From: Phycisphaerae bacterium
Lineage (GTDB): Bacteria; Planctomycetota; Phycisphaerae; Phycisphaerales; Phycisphaeraceae
Reading direction: 5' to 3'
NCBI GenBank assembly: GCA_030425705.1
Contig: JAUHZU010000010.1
Span: forward strand, 1-64,000
DNA: 64,000 nt
Positions 16,788-25,184 of this stretch are shown piece by piece. Position numbers and translations under genes: made by a program. Within the stretch, counting starts at the first letter, position 1. Each line of letters begins with the position of its first letter. Under the pieces are notes generated by a model. That model saw nothing but the letters and a program-made list of their open reading frames with translations, was not told the origin of the DNA and ran no database searches.

Positions 16788-17990
16788 ATGCGTCTGAGCC
16801 CGCTTTGTACCGCGACGGCGTTGCTGTGCCTGCCCGCTGTGTCGGCCGGTGCGATCGATATCGTGATCGACTACAGCTACGACACCAACGGCTTTTTCAG
16901 CACAAGCACGGCCGACGGCCTGGCGGCCCGGGCGACGCTCGAGCAGGCGGCGAGCGACTTCTCGGCGCTACTCACCGATTCGTTCTCGGCGATCTCGACG
17001 CCCGACGACTTTGCCAGCTCGGTCTTCAGCGGCATCGTGACCTGGAACTGGAACGCGACGTTCACCAACCCCGCGACCGGCGGCTCGGTGAGTCTGAGCA
17101 ACCCCGACATCGGGGCCGATCAATACATCATCTACGCCGGCGGCCGATCCATCAGCGGGAGCACGCTGGGCATCGGCGGGTCCGGCGGGTTCAGCTGGTC
17201 GACCGGCGGGAACGGCGGGGGGTTCACCTCCGGCGAGATCGACCAAATCAACGCGATCACCGACGCGTTCTCCGACGATGTCGAGAACCGGGAGGAGAGC
17301 TCGGGCTTCGCGGCCTGGGGCGGGTCGATCACGTTCGATACCGACGCCGCGACCAACTGGCACTTCGGGCTCGACGACCCGTCCAGCGGGGAAGACGACT
17401 TCTACTCGGTCGCGGTGCACGAGCTCGGCCACGCCCTGGGGCTCGGCGGCAGCTCGGAGTGGAACGCGCTGATCAACTTCGGCAACGGCACGTTCACCGG
17501 GGCCAACGCCGTCACGGAGTACGGCGGGCCCATCGCCCTGGACCCGCCCGACGGCGCGCACTGGGCGTCGGGCATCATGAGCAACGTCTTCGGCAACGGC
17601 CCGTCGCAGGAAGCCGCGATGGACCCGGACATCACCGAGGGCACCCGCAAGCTCTTTACCGACCTCGACGTCGCCGCGCTCGACGACATCGGCTGGGACA
17701 TCGACTACAGCTTCCGCTTCCTGGACGACAGCGATACGCCGGACCTCAACGGCGACGGCTTCGTGGGCATCGAGGACCTGGACATCCTGTTGGCGAACTG
17801 GGGGACGGCCGCGGGCTCGCCGGCCGGGGGCGACGCGAACGGCGACGGCTGGGTGGACAGCCTGGACCTCGCCATCGTCCAGGGCGCCTGGGGCGACGGC
17901 ACACCGCCGAGCGGCCTGGTCCCTGAACCCGGCTCGCTCGCGCTGCTGGCCCTCGGTGGGCTGGTGCTGGGTCGGCGTCGTCGGCGCTAA
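16788..17990 (+). CDS. secreted metzincin-like metalloprotease with dockerin repeats and PEP-CTERM
   Basis: 400 residues: signal peptide (ALLCLPAVSAGA), catalytic zinc site HELGHALGLGGSSEW (about 211), consistent with a metzincin HExxHxxGxxH-type protease although the third ligand is not His in the usual place (LGLGG), and a late WDIDY. Two dockerin-like calcium loops follow (DLNGDGFVGIEDLD and DANGDGWVDSLDLA, about 314-370), then a PEP-CTERM tail VPEPGSLALLALGG plus Arg-rich end (about 378-400) that directs processing and release by an exosortase. The protease is likely displayed at or released from the surface. ATG has GGAGGATTGAG upstream. A paralogue of the next gene. Confidence 0.85.
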   Translation: MRLSPLCTATALLCLPAVSAGAIDIVIDYSYDTNGFFSTSTADGLAARATLEQAASDFSALLTDSFSAISTPDDFASSVFSGIVTWNWNATFTNPATGGSVSLSNPDIGADQYIIYAGGRSISGSTLGIGGSGGFSWSTGGNGGGFTSGEIDQINAITDAFSDDVENREESSGFAAWGGSITFDTDAATNWHFGLDDPSSGEDDFYSVAVHELGHALGLGGSSEWNALINFGNGTFTGANAVTEYGGPIALDPPDGAHWASGIMSNVFGNGPSQEAAMDPDITEGTRKLFTDLDVAALDDIGWDIDYSFRFLDDSDTPDLNGDGFVGIEDLDILLANWGTAAGSPAGGDANGDGWVDSLDLAIVQGAWGDGTPPSGLVPEPGSLALLALGGLVLGRRRRR

Positions 17991-17991
17991 G

Positions 17992-18041
17992 CCGGCCCTG
18001 CAATCGGCAACGTGTTCCCACGTTCTTTCGGGGCCGGTTTT
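17992..18041 (+). terminator. two-tier terminator after metalloprotease gene 1
   Basis: Outer stem CCGGCCC/GGGCCGG encloses an inner AACGTG-TTCC-CACGTT hairpin and is followed by TTTT. Confidence 0.65.
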
Positions 18042-18086
18042 CCAGCACTTGGCTCTTGTGCCACGCGCGAAGCTACGGGTTTACCC

Positions 18087-18114
18087 TTGACTTCGCGCCG
18101 ATCACCCGTACCAT
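18087..18114 (+). promoter_or_regulatory. promoter of metalloprotease gene 2
   Basis: TTGACT (18087-18092), 16-nt spacer, TACCAT (18109-18114). Transcript start expected near 18121, giving a leader of about 100 nt that includes the C14 tract. Confidence 0.6.
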
Positions 18115-18172
18115 AGTGCCTCCGCTCTCCGGGCTCGGCTCCCCCTCCTGCCGAGTAAGAGCGGCCGACCCA

Positions 18173-18186
18173 CCCCCCCCCCCCCC
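18173..18186 (+). repeat. C14 homopolymer in the leader of metalloprotease gene 2
   Basis: Fourteen consecutive C between the promoter and the start codon, 36 nt upstream of the ATG and about 25 nt upstream of the GGAGA ribosome-binding site. It is the longest homopolymer in the window and is prone to slippage. Confidence 0.85.
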
Positions 18187-18222
18187 GACACACGGCCCGC
18201 CCGGGCCGCTCTGGAGAAAACC

Positions 18223-19536
18223 ATGCCGATCCGTCGCCTGCTGTTCGTCTCGGTATTGACCGTTGGCCCCGCATCCATCGCGCTGGCTGATGTCAACGTC
18301 AACGCGCCGATGCCGATCAGCTACGAACTGACGGTCCAGCCGATCATCGTCTCCAATTCCAACGGCAGCGACACCGCCAACTACTTCGGCAACACCGCTC
18401 AGCAGAACGATATCCACGCCCTGATCGACCAGATCTGGGCCCAGGCCGGCGTCGATGTCACCTGGCTCGCGCCCAACACCTGGAACAGCACCAACGCGAA
18501 CCAGGGGGTCTACAACCTCGACCAGAACGCGTTCTTCGGCGACCAGGCCGGCGTCGGCAACAGCAACCCCAACGTCCTGGACATCTACTTCGTCGAGGAG
18601 ATCCAGGAGTTCGGCATCGGTGCCTTTGATGAAAACACCTCCGCGGGCATCGCGTTTACGCCGGGCAACGGCATCTCGGCGTTCGTCGGCAGCAACCTGC
18701 TGGGCTTCGGCGGCGGACGCGACGTCATCGCTTCGGTCATCGCCCACGAGATCGGACACAACCTCGGGCTGCCCCACATCAGCCAGGCCTTCAACCTGAT
18801 GCAGGCCGGCGGCGCGAGCAACCAGGGCGAACAGCTCAACAGCTCGCAGATCGCGGCCGCGCTCAACAGCCCCTACCTGCAACTCGCCAACTCCGACATC
18901 AGCGACTACGGGCCGTTCGTCACCCTCTTCGCCGGCGACACGGTCTCGGGCAACACCGGCAGCGAGTCGATCACCGGCCCGCTCGCGTCGATCCTCAGCA
19001 GCAACACCCCGAACTTCTCCACCAACCCCACCAGCATCTTCCAGTTCGAGCACGACGGGATCGACACCGACATCGAGCTGCTCTTCAACGACGCGGTCAG
19101 CGACATCGACCTGTTCGTCCACATGAACGACGGCACGGTCGTGGCCCAGGCGATCTCCGAATCCAACAACGAGTTCATCAGCTTCGACGGCTTCACCGCC
19201 GGGACCTACTACATCAGTATCGACGACTTCACGGGCAACGGCGTGCCGTACACCCTGTCGATCGCCGAGACCGTGACCAACACGCCGGACCTGAACGGCG
19301 ACGGTTTTGTGGGCATCGAGGACCTGGACCTCCTGCTGGCGAACTGGGGCAACGCGGCGGGCTCGCCGGCGGGCGGCGACGCGAACGGCGACGGCCTGGT
19401 GAACGCCGACGACCTGGCGATCGTGCAGGCGGCGTGGGGCGACGGCACACCGCCCAGCGGCCTGGTCCCCGAGCCCGGCTCGCTGGCGCTGCTGGCGGCG
19501 GGCGGGGTGCTGGCGCTGCGTCGGCGGCGTGACTGA
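18223..19536 (+). CDS. secreted reprolysin-like metalloprotease with PPC-like, dockerin and PEP-CTERM segments
   Basis: 437 residues: signal peptide (LLFVSVLTVGPASIALA), zinc-binding HEIGHNLGLPHIS at about 176 (a full metzincin HExxHxxGxxH), then a met-turn candidate FNLMQAGG. A C-terminal beta domain (DIDLFVHMNDGTV, GTYYISIDDFTGNG) resembles the PPC domain of secreted peptidases. Two dockerin-like loops (DLNGDGFVGIEDLD, DANGDGLVNADDLA) and a PEP-CTERM tail VPEPGSLALLAAGG plus Arg-rich end follow. The last 100 residues are nearly identical to those of the neighbouring protease, so these tails were duplicated or homogenised. GGAGA precedes the ATG; expression may vary with the C14 tract. Confidence 0.88.
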   Translation: MPIRRLLFVSVLTVGPASIALADVNVNAPMPISYELTVQPIIVSNSNGSDTANYFGNTAQQNDIHALIDQIWAQAGVDVTWLAPNTWNSTNANQGVYNLDQNAFFGDQAGVGNSNPNVLDIYFVEEIQEFGIGAFDENTSAGIAFTPGNGISAFVGSNLLGFGGGRDVIASVIAHEIGHNLGLPHISQAFNLMQAGGASNQGEQLNSSQIAAALNSPYLQLANSDISDYGPFVTLFAGDTVSGNTGSESITGPLASILSSNTPNFSTNPTSIFQFEHDGIDTDIELLFNDAVSDIDLFVHMNDGTVVAQAISESNNEFISFDGFTAGTYYISIDDFTGNGVPYTLSIAETVTNTPDLNGDGFVGIEDLDLLLANWGNAAGSPAGGDANGDGLVNADDLAIVQAAWGDGTPPSGLVPEPGSLALLAAGGVLALRRRRD

Positions 19537-19580
19537 CCGATGCACGCGGCGGTCGGGTCGCGGAGTGGTCATGTGAATCA

Positions 19581-19626
19581 AACAGGCGGCGTGTCGGTGA
19601 CGAAGGGGAGCACCGACCGCCGCTTT
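19581..19626 (+). terminator. terminator after metalloprotease gene 2
   Basis: GGCGGCG/CGCCGC plus TGTCGGTG/CACCGAC arms around an 11-nt loop, with one bulge, followed by TTTTT. Confidence 0.75.
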
Positions 19627-19627
19627 T

Positions 19628-20530
19628 TCATGCGCCGCGCCACGCCTGCCAGTAGGCGGACACCCGGCGGACGAACGCCTGCGGGGTCTCGGCGAGCGCG
19701 AAGCGGCGGGCTTGGGCGACCGACCGGGTGGCGGGCTCCCATTGCAGCGCGCTGGCCTCGGCGAGCGCGGAGGTCAGGGCCTCGGTGCCCTCGAGCTTCC
19801 CGGCGGACGCGAGCAGCAGCGGGTCCAGCGTGACCTTGTCGGCCGCGTCGGCGGCGTCGCGGAGCAGGCCACGCTGGGGCTTAAGCATGGCGGGGCAGGC
19901 CTTCGTCAGCGTGTCCAACGCGTCGGCCAGGAGCGCAAGTGCGCTGCCCGCGGCGGACAGCTTGCCGGGATCGGCGAGGGCGGCGTCTGCCGCGCGTCGC
20001 GCGGCGCGGTAGCAGCCGGCCAGCCCGGGCGGAGGGGTGTCGCCATCAGGGCACGGGCCACCATCGGTCTCCGGCCAGTGGCCGACGTGCCCACGCAGCT
20101 CCGCCAGCTCCGCGACCAGCCGGTACACGACCGGGTCAAACTGCTGGCCCCGCGTCCGCAACGCGAGCGCGCCCCGGCGGTGCTGCGCCAACTGTTTGCG
20201 CAACGACTTGACGGCCGCGTCGCCCGCATCAGTCCCCGCGGCCTTCACCAGCGCGTCGAGCCGCGCGATCAGCCGACGGCCCTCGCGTGCCTCGCCCAGC
20301 GTCTTACCGATCGCGGCGAGCCGCTTGCGGTCCCGGCGGTACACCTCGCGCGGCAGCGCCGGGCCGACCAGGTCCGCGACCGCACGGGCCCGGCCCACCG
20401 CGCGGCCGGCCTGCGCCGCGGGGTCCCGCTTGGCGCTGCGCGACATCGCCTGGATGGCCGTCTCCAGCTCGGCGCACACCTGTCGGCGGGCACCGGCACA
20501 TACGGGTTCGCGTCGTTTGAAGCTGCTCAT
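19628..20530 (-). CDS. CHAD-domain protein
   Basis: 300 residues, almost entirely alpha-helical and Ala/Arg/Leu-rich, with the CHAD pattern of two four-helix bundles (AIQAMSRSAKRDPAAQ; VVYRLVAELAELRGHVGHW; AYWQAWRG at the end). CHAD proteins bind inorganic polyphosphate and are often found near polyphosphate enzymes; no such enzyme is seen in this window. No signal peptide, so cytosolic or granule-associated. The ATG at 20530 starts MSSFKRRE; longer in-frame codons upstream are without support. The gene lies 147 bp downstream of the asparaginase gene on the same strand. Confidence 0.75.
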   Translation of the reverse strand: MSSFKRREPVCAGARRQVCAELETAIQAMSRSAKRDPAAQAGRAVGRARAVADLVGPALPREVYRRDRKRLAAIGKTLGEAREGRRLIARLDALVKAAGTDAGDAAVKSLRKQLAQHRRGALALRTRGQQFDPVVYRLVAELAELRGHVGHWPETDGGPCPDGDTPPPGLAGCYRAARRAADAALADPGKLSAAGSALALLADALDTLTKACPAMLKPQRGLLRDAADAADKVTLDPLLLASAGKLEGTEALTSALAEASALQWEPATRSVAQARRFALAETPQAFVRRVSAYWQAWRGA

Positions 20531-20597
20531 GGCGTCGGGGCGTCGTGTTAGGATTCCGTGAACGGGAGGGCCATCATAGCGGTCCCCGCCGAAAGCC

Positions 20598-20669
20598 CCA
20601 GCAAACACGGCGAAAACACACACGCCTCACAACACACACAACGCCGCCCCGAAGCAAGCGGCGCGCGTC
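20598..20669 (-). other. A/C-rich tract and hairpin between asparaginase and CHAD genes
   Basis: The plus strand at 20598-20643 is nearly pure A/C (repeated ACACA). Next to it, CGCCGC...GCGGCG can fold; on the minus strand the hairpin is followed by TTGTGTG, so it may be a weak terminator for the asparaginase transcript. Confidence 0.35.
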
Positions 20670-20677
20670 TCGCGGGT

Positions 20678-21166
20678 TTAGGCCGTCTCGAACCGGCCTT
20701 CCGCGCGGTTCTTGCGGACGTGCCCGGCGTCGAAGACCCGGCCGTTCATCGCCAGGTACACGCCCGGCTCGAGCGTCTGCAGCACGCCCCACGCGAAGCC
20801 GATGTTGAACACCGCGTCGGTCTGCGCCATCCGGGCCGGCTGCATCGCGCCGGTCAGCACCACCGTCTTGCCCAGCGGCCTGGCCACGCCGTCGAGCGCC
20901 TCGGCGGTCTGGGCCATCGTGTCCGTGCCGTGCGTGATGAGGATGTGCTCGGCCGCGCTCTCCCGGACCGCCTCGCGCACGAGCGCGCGGTCGGCGTCGG
21001 TCATGTCCAGCGAGTCCTTGGACATCAGCCGACGCAGCGCGTGCTCCTGCTGGACGCCCGCCTGGCCCAGGACGAACTCGATCGCAGGCTCGCCGACCTG
21101 GAACGCCGAGAGCGCGTCGAAATAGACCTTGTCGATCGTGCCGCCGACGGTGAGGATCTCGATCAT
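20678..21166 (-). CDS. half-size asparaginase domain protein
   Basis: 162 residues comprising only the N-terminal asparaginase domain: VGGTIDK near the N terminus with the nucleophile Thr, ITHGTDTMAQTAEAL with the Thr-Asp pair, and VLTGAMQPARMAQTD. Full bacterial asparaginases have about 320 residues with a second domain that completes the active site; that domain is absent. Stand-alone proteins of this length exist in many bacteria and their activity is not clear. It starts 6 nt after the bamA stop, so it is the second gene of that operon. Confidence 0.8.
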   Translation of the reverse strand: MIEILTVGGTIDKVYFDALSAFQVGEPAIEFVLGQAGVQQEHALRRLMSKDSLDMTDADRALVREAVRESAAEHILITHGTDTMAQTAEALDGVARPLGKTVVLTGAMQPARMAQTDAVFNIGFAWGVLQTLEPGVYLAMNGRVFDAGHVRKNRAEGRFETA

Positions 21167-21172
21167 GGCGGG

Positions 21173-23566
21173 TCAGTTGAAGGGCAGGTCGATGCTGAAG
21201 CTGAAGATCTCCGTCTCGTCGCCGTCCTGGTCGATGAGGGGGACGGCGAAGTCGATGGCGATCGGGGCCTGGCCGAAGAACGGGATGATGAAGCGGAAGC
21301 CCGTGCCGATCGCGACGCGCCACTCGTCCAGGCCGAAGTCTTCCTGCACCGTGCCCTGGTCGGTGAAGATCGCCCAGCGAACGGTTTCTTCGTAGAGCGG
21401 GACCTCGTACTCCAGCCGGGTGAGCAGGCGGAACCGACCGCCGACCGGGTCGTCGCCCAGGAGCATCGTGTCGTTCTGGATGCCGCGGGGCCCGACGCCG
21501 CGGAAGTCAAAGCCGCGGAAGTTCCGGCCACCGGCGTAGAACCGCTCGAACAGCGGGATCTCGTCGTTGTCCTCGAAGATGTAGCCCATCTCGGCGCTAA
21601 AGCTGAGGATGCTCTTGCGGCCGAGGAAGTCCTCGTCCAGCGTCCAGAACTTGTTGAAGGCGACGTTGATCTTCGTGAAGTCGTAGTCGCCGCCGAGCGC
21701 GCCGTACTGGTCGAGGTTGATGACCAGCCGGCTGCCGCGGGAGGGCAGGATGTTCGAGTCGGTGGTGGACCGGGTGAGCGATGCGCCCAGCGCGGTCAGC
21801 GCGTTGGAGCCGGAGACGGCGAACACGTCCACCGGCGCGGTGGGGTCGATGTCGTCGATCTCGACCTGCTCGTAACGCATGCGGACCGAGCCGGTCCACA
21901 CGTCGCCCAGGCGTCGGCCGAGGCTGACCAGCACGCGGTTGCGGCCCTCGTCGAAGTCCTCCCGCTCGCTCTGCGAGGACCGCAGGTTGATGTCGAAGAA
22001 GTAGTCGGACTCGAACAGGTACGGCTCGCGGAAGCCGATCTCGAAGAGGCTGTTGCGGTTGCCCGGGGCGATGGTGAGGTTGAAGCGTTGCCCCGCGCCG
22101 AGGAAGGCCTCGCCGCTGAGAAACTCGTCGAGGCTCTCGGGGGTGTCGGAGATGTCGAAGTTGCGCTGGTTGAGCGTGACCCCGCCGGAGACGCCCAGGT
22201 CGGAGTTGACGCCGACGAAGAAGTTGAACGAGCCGGTGTTGCGTTCGTTGATCTCGATGAGGATGTCGCGGACCGGGTCGTCGGGGCTGCCCAGCAGGGT
22301 GACGGTGCCGGCGGTAAACAGCGAGCTCTCGCGGACCAGCGCGCGGGTGAGTTCGAGCCCGGCGTAGTCGATGGGCCTGCCCGGCTCGATGCCGTTGACC
22401 CGCTGCAGGACCTCTTCGATCTTCGTGCGGGTGTTGCCGATGACGGTGATGGTGCCCGCGCGGGTCGGGCCGGCGCCCTCGTCGATGCGGACGACGACAT
22501 CGACCGTCGCGTTCTCACGGTCGAACAGCCGGTCGATCGTGACCTGCGTGTCGATGTAGCCCAGTCGGCCGTACCACACGCGGATGGATGCTTCCGAGTC
22601 CTCGATGCGCTGGTCGGAGAAGACCCCGCCGCTCACGATGGCCATGAGCATCTCGATCTGCCGGGGCTGGAACAGGTGCCGGTCGGTGGGCTGGCCCTGG
22701 CGGGTGAAGCTCACGTCGATCGCGTCGACGATGTAGCGCGGGCCTTCCTTGATCTGGAAGGTGACGATGGCGTCGCGGTTGTTGGGCGACAGCGAGATGG
22801 TTCGGCCGACGTCGGCCTCGAGGTAGCCGGCGTTCTGGTAGTACTGCCGGATCGCCGCGGCGTCGAAGTCCAGCAGCGTGCGGTTGAGGTGGCCCTTGTA
22901 GAACAGCAGGAAGTACTCGTTGCTGCGGATGCGGTCGCGGAGCGCCTCGTTGCGGAACACCTCGTTGCCCTCGAAGCGGATCTCCAGGATCCGCACCTTC
23001 GGGCCCTCGACGACGCGGTAGACCAGCTCGCGCCGGTCGGTCAGGGCGTCCTCGTCGAAGCTCACGCTGGTCGCGAAGTAGCCCTGGTCCTCGTAGGCCT
23101 GCTCGATCGCGCGGGCACCGCGCTCGATCAGCGAGCGGTCGATCGGGTCGCCGGCCCGGAGGACGACGCGGGTGAGCAGCTGGTCGGTGTTGAACCGCTT
23201 GTTGCCCTGGAAGCGGATCCCGGCCAGGGCGGGCTCCTCGTTGACGCGGAAGACCACGGCGATCGTGCCGTCGCCCAGGTCTTGCACGGCCGACTCGATC
23301 GGCGGGCCGAACCGGCCGAGCATCTCCAGCCGCTGGATGTCCTCGCGGATGACGCGGGCGGAGTACGCCTGCCCGGCGCGGGTACGAAGGGCGTTGCGGA
23401 CCAGCTCCTCGGAGACGTTCTCGAGGCCCTCGATCCGCACCTCGGCGATGGGCCGGCCCTCGGGGTCGATGCCCTGCGCGTCGGCCCGGGGTGCCAGGCC
23501 CAGCAGCGCCGCGAGGACGATCAGGGCGATCAGGCGGGGGACTCGGGCACGGTCGGTCTCGGGCAA
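21173..23566 (-). CDS. bamA: outer-membrane protein assembly factor BamA (Omp85)
   Basis: 797 residues: signal peptide (LIALIVLAALLGLAPRADAQ), five POTRA-like repeats over about residues 35-420 (IAEVRIEGLENVSEELV; IRFQGNKRFNTDQLL; ILEIRFEGNEVFRNEALRD), and a 16-strand-type barrel region ending in aromatic-terminated strands. The motif GGRNFRGFDFRGVGPRG contains the VRGF/RGF loop-6 element of Omp85 proteins, and the C terminus ends in IDLPFN. It inserts beta-barrel proteins into the outer membrane, supporting an asymmetric outer membrane in this bacterium. The start is a TTG with GGAG about 13 nt upstream; no ATG is available, so the exact start is unsure. Confidence 0.92.
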   Translation of the reverse strand: MPETDRARVPRLIALIVLAALLGLAPRADAQGIDPEGRPIAEVRIEGLENVSEELVRNALRTRAGQAYSARVIREDIQRLEMLGRFGPPIESAVQDLGDGTIAVVFRVNEEPALAGIRFQGNKRFNTDQLLTRVVLRAGDPIDRSLIERGARAIEQAYEDQGYFATSVSFDEDALTDRRELVYRVVEGPKVRILEIRFEGNEVFRNEALRDRIRSNEYFLLFYKGHLNRTLLDFDAAAIRQYYQNAGYLEADVGRTISLSPNNRDAIVTFQIKEGPRYIVDAIDVSFTRQGQPTDRHLFQPRQIEMLMAIVSGGVFSDQRIEDSEASIRVWYGRLGYIDTQVTIDRLFDRENATVDVVVRIDEGAGPTRAGTITVIGNTRTKIEEVLQRVNGIEPGRPIDYAGLELTRALVRESSLFTAGTVTLLGSPDDPVRDILIEINERNTGSFNFFVGVNSDLGVSGGVTLNQRNFDISDTPESLDEFLSGEAFLGAGQRFNLTIAPGNRNSLFEIGFREPYLFESDYFFDINLRSSQSEREDFDEGRNRVLVSLGRRLGDVWTGSVRMRYEQVEIDDIDPTAPVDVFAVSGSNALTALGASLTRSTTDSNILPSRGSRLVINLDQYGALGGDYDFTKINVAFNKFWTLDEDFLGRKSILSFSAEMGYIFEDNDEIPLFERFYAGGRNFRGFDFRGVGPRGIQNDTMLLGDDPVGGRFRLLTRLEYEVPLYEETVRWAIFTDQGTVQEDFGLDEWRVAIGTGFRFIIPFFGQAPIAIDFAVPLIDQDGDETEIFSFSIDLPFN

Positions 23567-23858
23567 GGGGCGGGCTCCGCGTGGAGGGGTCGGGCCGGCG
23601 GAGTTTACCCCAAATGCGGGGGTGTGGACGCGTGGTGGACGGGCCGAGGCGCGCGCCGGGCTTGCCCGGCTGGGGGGTGGCCCCTAAACTTGCGTGTCCG
23701 TTTCAGCGGCGGGAAGGGATCGCCCCAAAGGCCAGGTCCGGGGCCCCGGCGCTGATCGACGACAGCAAGCGGCGTCCGAATGGCCCGCCCGCGGTTGGCC
23801 CGAGGTCGGGCCCTGCCGCTGCCCCTACCCCTCCGCCGCCCGAGCCCAAGGGAACCCC

Positions 23859-25016
23859 ATGACGATGACCCGAGCCGACGCCGCCGAACCCGACGCCGAC
23901 CTTGCCAAGGGCCAACGCCCCTCCGACGCGCTCGGGCCCGACCGGCTCAAGTCCATGCTCTACGACATGATGCTCATCCGCCGCTTCGAAGAGAAGACGA
24001 TGCAGGCGTACATGCAGCAACAGATCGGCGGGTTCTGCCACATCTACATCGGCCAGGAGGCCGTCGCCGTCGGCTCCATCGGGGCCCTCAAGGACGACGA
24101 CCCCATCGTAGGGGCCTACCGCGACCACGGCTTCTCGCTCGCCCGCGGCATGCACCCCAACTACTGCATGGCCGAGATGTTCGGCAAGGTCACCGGCTGC
24201 GCCAAGGGCAAGGGCGGGTCCATGCACATGTTCGACAAGGACCGCCACATGTACGGCGGCCACGCGATCGTCGGCGGGCAGTGCCCGCTCGGGGCCGGGC
24301 TCGCCTTCGCCGCCCAGTACGAGGGCAAGGACAACGTCACCCTCTGCTACCTCGGCGACGGGGCGCTCAACCAGGGCGGCTTCTTCGAGGCCATGAACCT
24401 CGCCGCGATCTGGAACCTGCCGGTCATCTTCGTCCTCGAGAACAACAGCTACTCGATGGGCACGCACATCAACCGTGGCACGGCGATGGCCAACGACCTC
24501 GCCGCCCGGGCCGAGGCCTTCGGTATGCGCTACGCCGAGTGTGACGGGCTGGACGTCCTCGCCGTCTACGACTGCTTCGCCGACCAGGTGAGCAAGACCC
24601 GCAACGCCAAGAACCCGCAGTGGGAGCGCGGCAACTGGGACAGGATCAGCTACTCCCGTGAAGGCAGCACGCCCGGCCCGGCGTTCATCAACGTCAAGAC
24701 CTACCGCTACCAGGGCCACTCCATGAGCGACCCGCAGAAGTACCGCAGCAAGGACGAGGTCGGCGGGTACAAGGACCGCGATCCGATCAACGTGCTGGTC
24801 AACCAGCTCATCGAGTCGGGCAAGGCCACGCAGGATGAGTGCGACGCGATGGATAAGCAGGCCAAGCAGGCCAGCCAGGACGCCGTGAAGTTCGCCAAGG
24901 ACTCGCCGGAGATGCCGGCGGAAGAGATGTTCACCGACGTCTACGCCAACCCGTTCGGCCCGTACGTCAAGGGCGGTATGCCCAACATCGTGACGAACGA
25001 AAACAGCGGTGAATAG
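23859..25016 (+). CDS. pdhA: pyruvate dehydrogenase E1 component, alpha subunit
   Basis: 385 residues. Decarboxylates pyruvate with thiamine diphosphate as part of the E1 heterotetramer. Landmarks: MLIRRFEEKTMQAYMQQQ, GFCHIYIGQEAVAVG, the phosphorylation-loop-like region, and the ThDP/Mg motif GDGALNQGGFFEAMNLAAI with NNSYSMGTHINR. The ATG follows AAGGGAACCCC; a longer frame upstream to 23694 is not preceded by a good site and does not resemble the family. Followed by a small membrane peptide, a lipoprotein and pdhB, so the E1 genes are not directly adjacent. No dihydrolipoamide dehydrogenase gene is in the window. Confidence 0.95.
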   Translation: MTMTRADAAEPDADLAKGQRPSDALGPDRLKSMLYDMMLIRRFEEKTMQAYMQQQIGGFCHIYIGQEAVAVGSIGALKDDDPIVGAYRDHGFSLARGMHPNYCMAEMFGKVTGCAKGKGGSMHMFDKDRHMYGGHAIVGGQCPLGAGLAFAAQYEGKDNVTLCYLGDGALNQGGFFEAMNLAAIWNLPVIFVLENNSYSMGTHINRGTAMANDLAARAEAFGMRYAECDGLDVLAVYDCFADQVSKTRNAKNPQWERGNWDRISYSREGSTPGPAFINVKTYRYQGHSMSDPQKYRSKDEVGGYKDRDPINVLVNQLIESGKATQDECDAMDKQAKQASQDAVKFAKDSPEMPAEEMFTDVYANPFGPYVKGGMPNIVTNENSGE

Positions 25017-25122
25017 GCGGACCAACGCGATCCTGGCGATCTTCATCGTGATCGCGTTTGTGGTCTTAGTGATCTGCGGCCTGATCGCGTGGCACGCCGC
25101 CAAGACGTTCTATACGGGCTAG
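25009..25122 (+). CDS. 37-residue single-span membrane peptide overlapping the pdhA stop
   Basis: GTG at 25009 lies within the last codons of pdhA (GGTGAATAG) and starts a frame ending at TAG 25120-25122. The product is MNRRTNAILAIFIVIAFVVL then VICGLIAWHAAKTFYTG: two Arg at the N terminus, one long hydrophobic helix and a short polar tail, so N-in by the positive-inside rule. Overlap with pdhA suggests translational coupling. No family recognised. The hydrophobic pattern and codon use support a real gene, but it is too small for certainty. Confidence 0.55.
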   Translation: MNRRTNAILAIFIVIAFVVLVICGLIAWHAAKTFYTG

Positions 25123-25184
25123 AAACTGATCAGGTGAGAATCGTAGCGTGCTCAACCTTCTTTAGGTGCAAGATAGAAGCCTTT

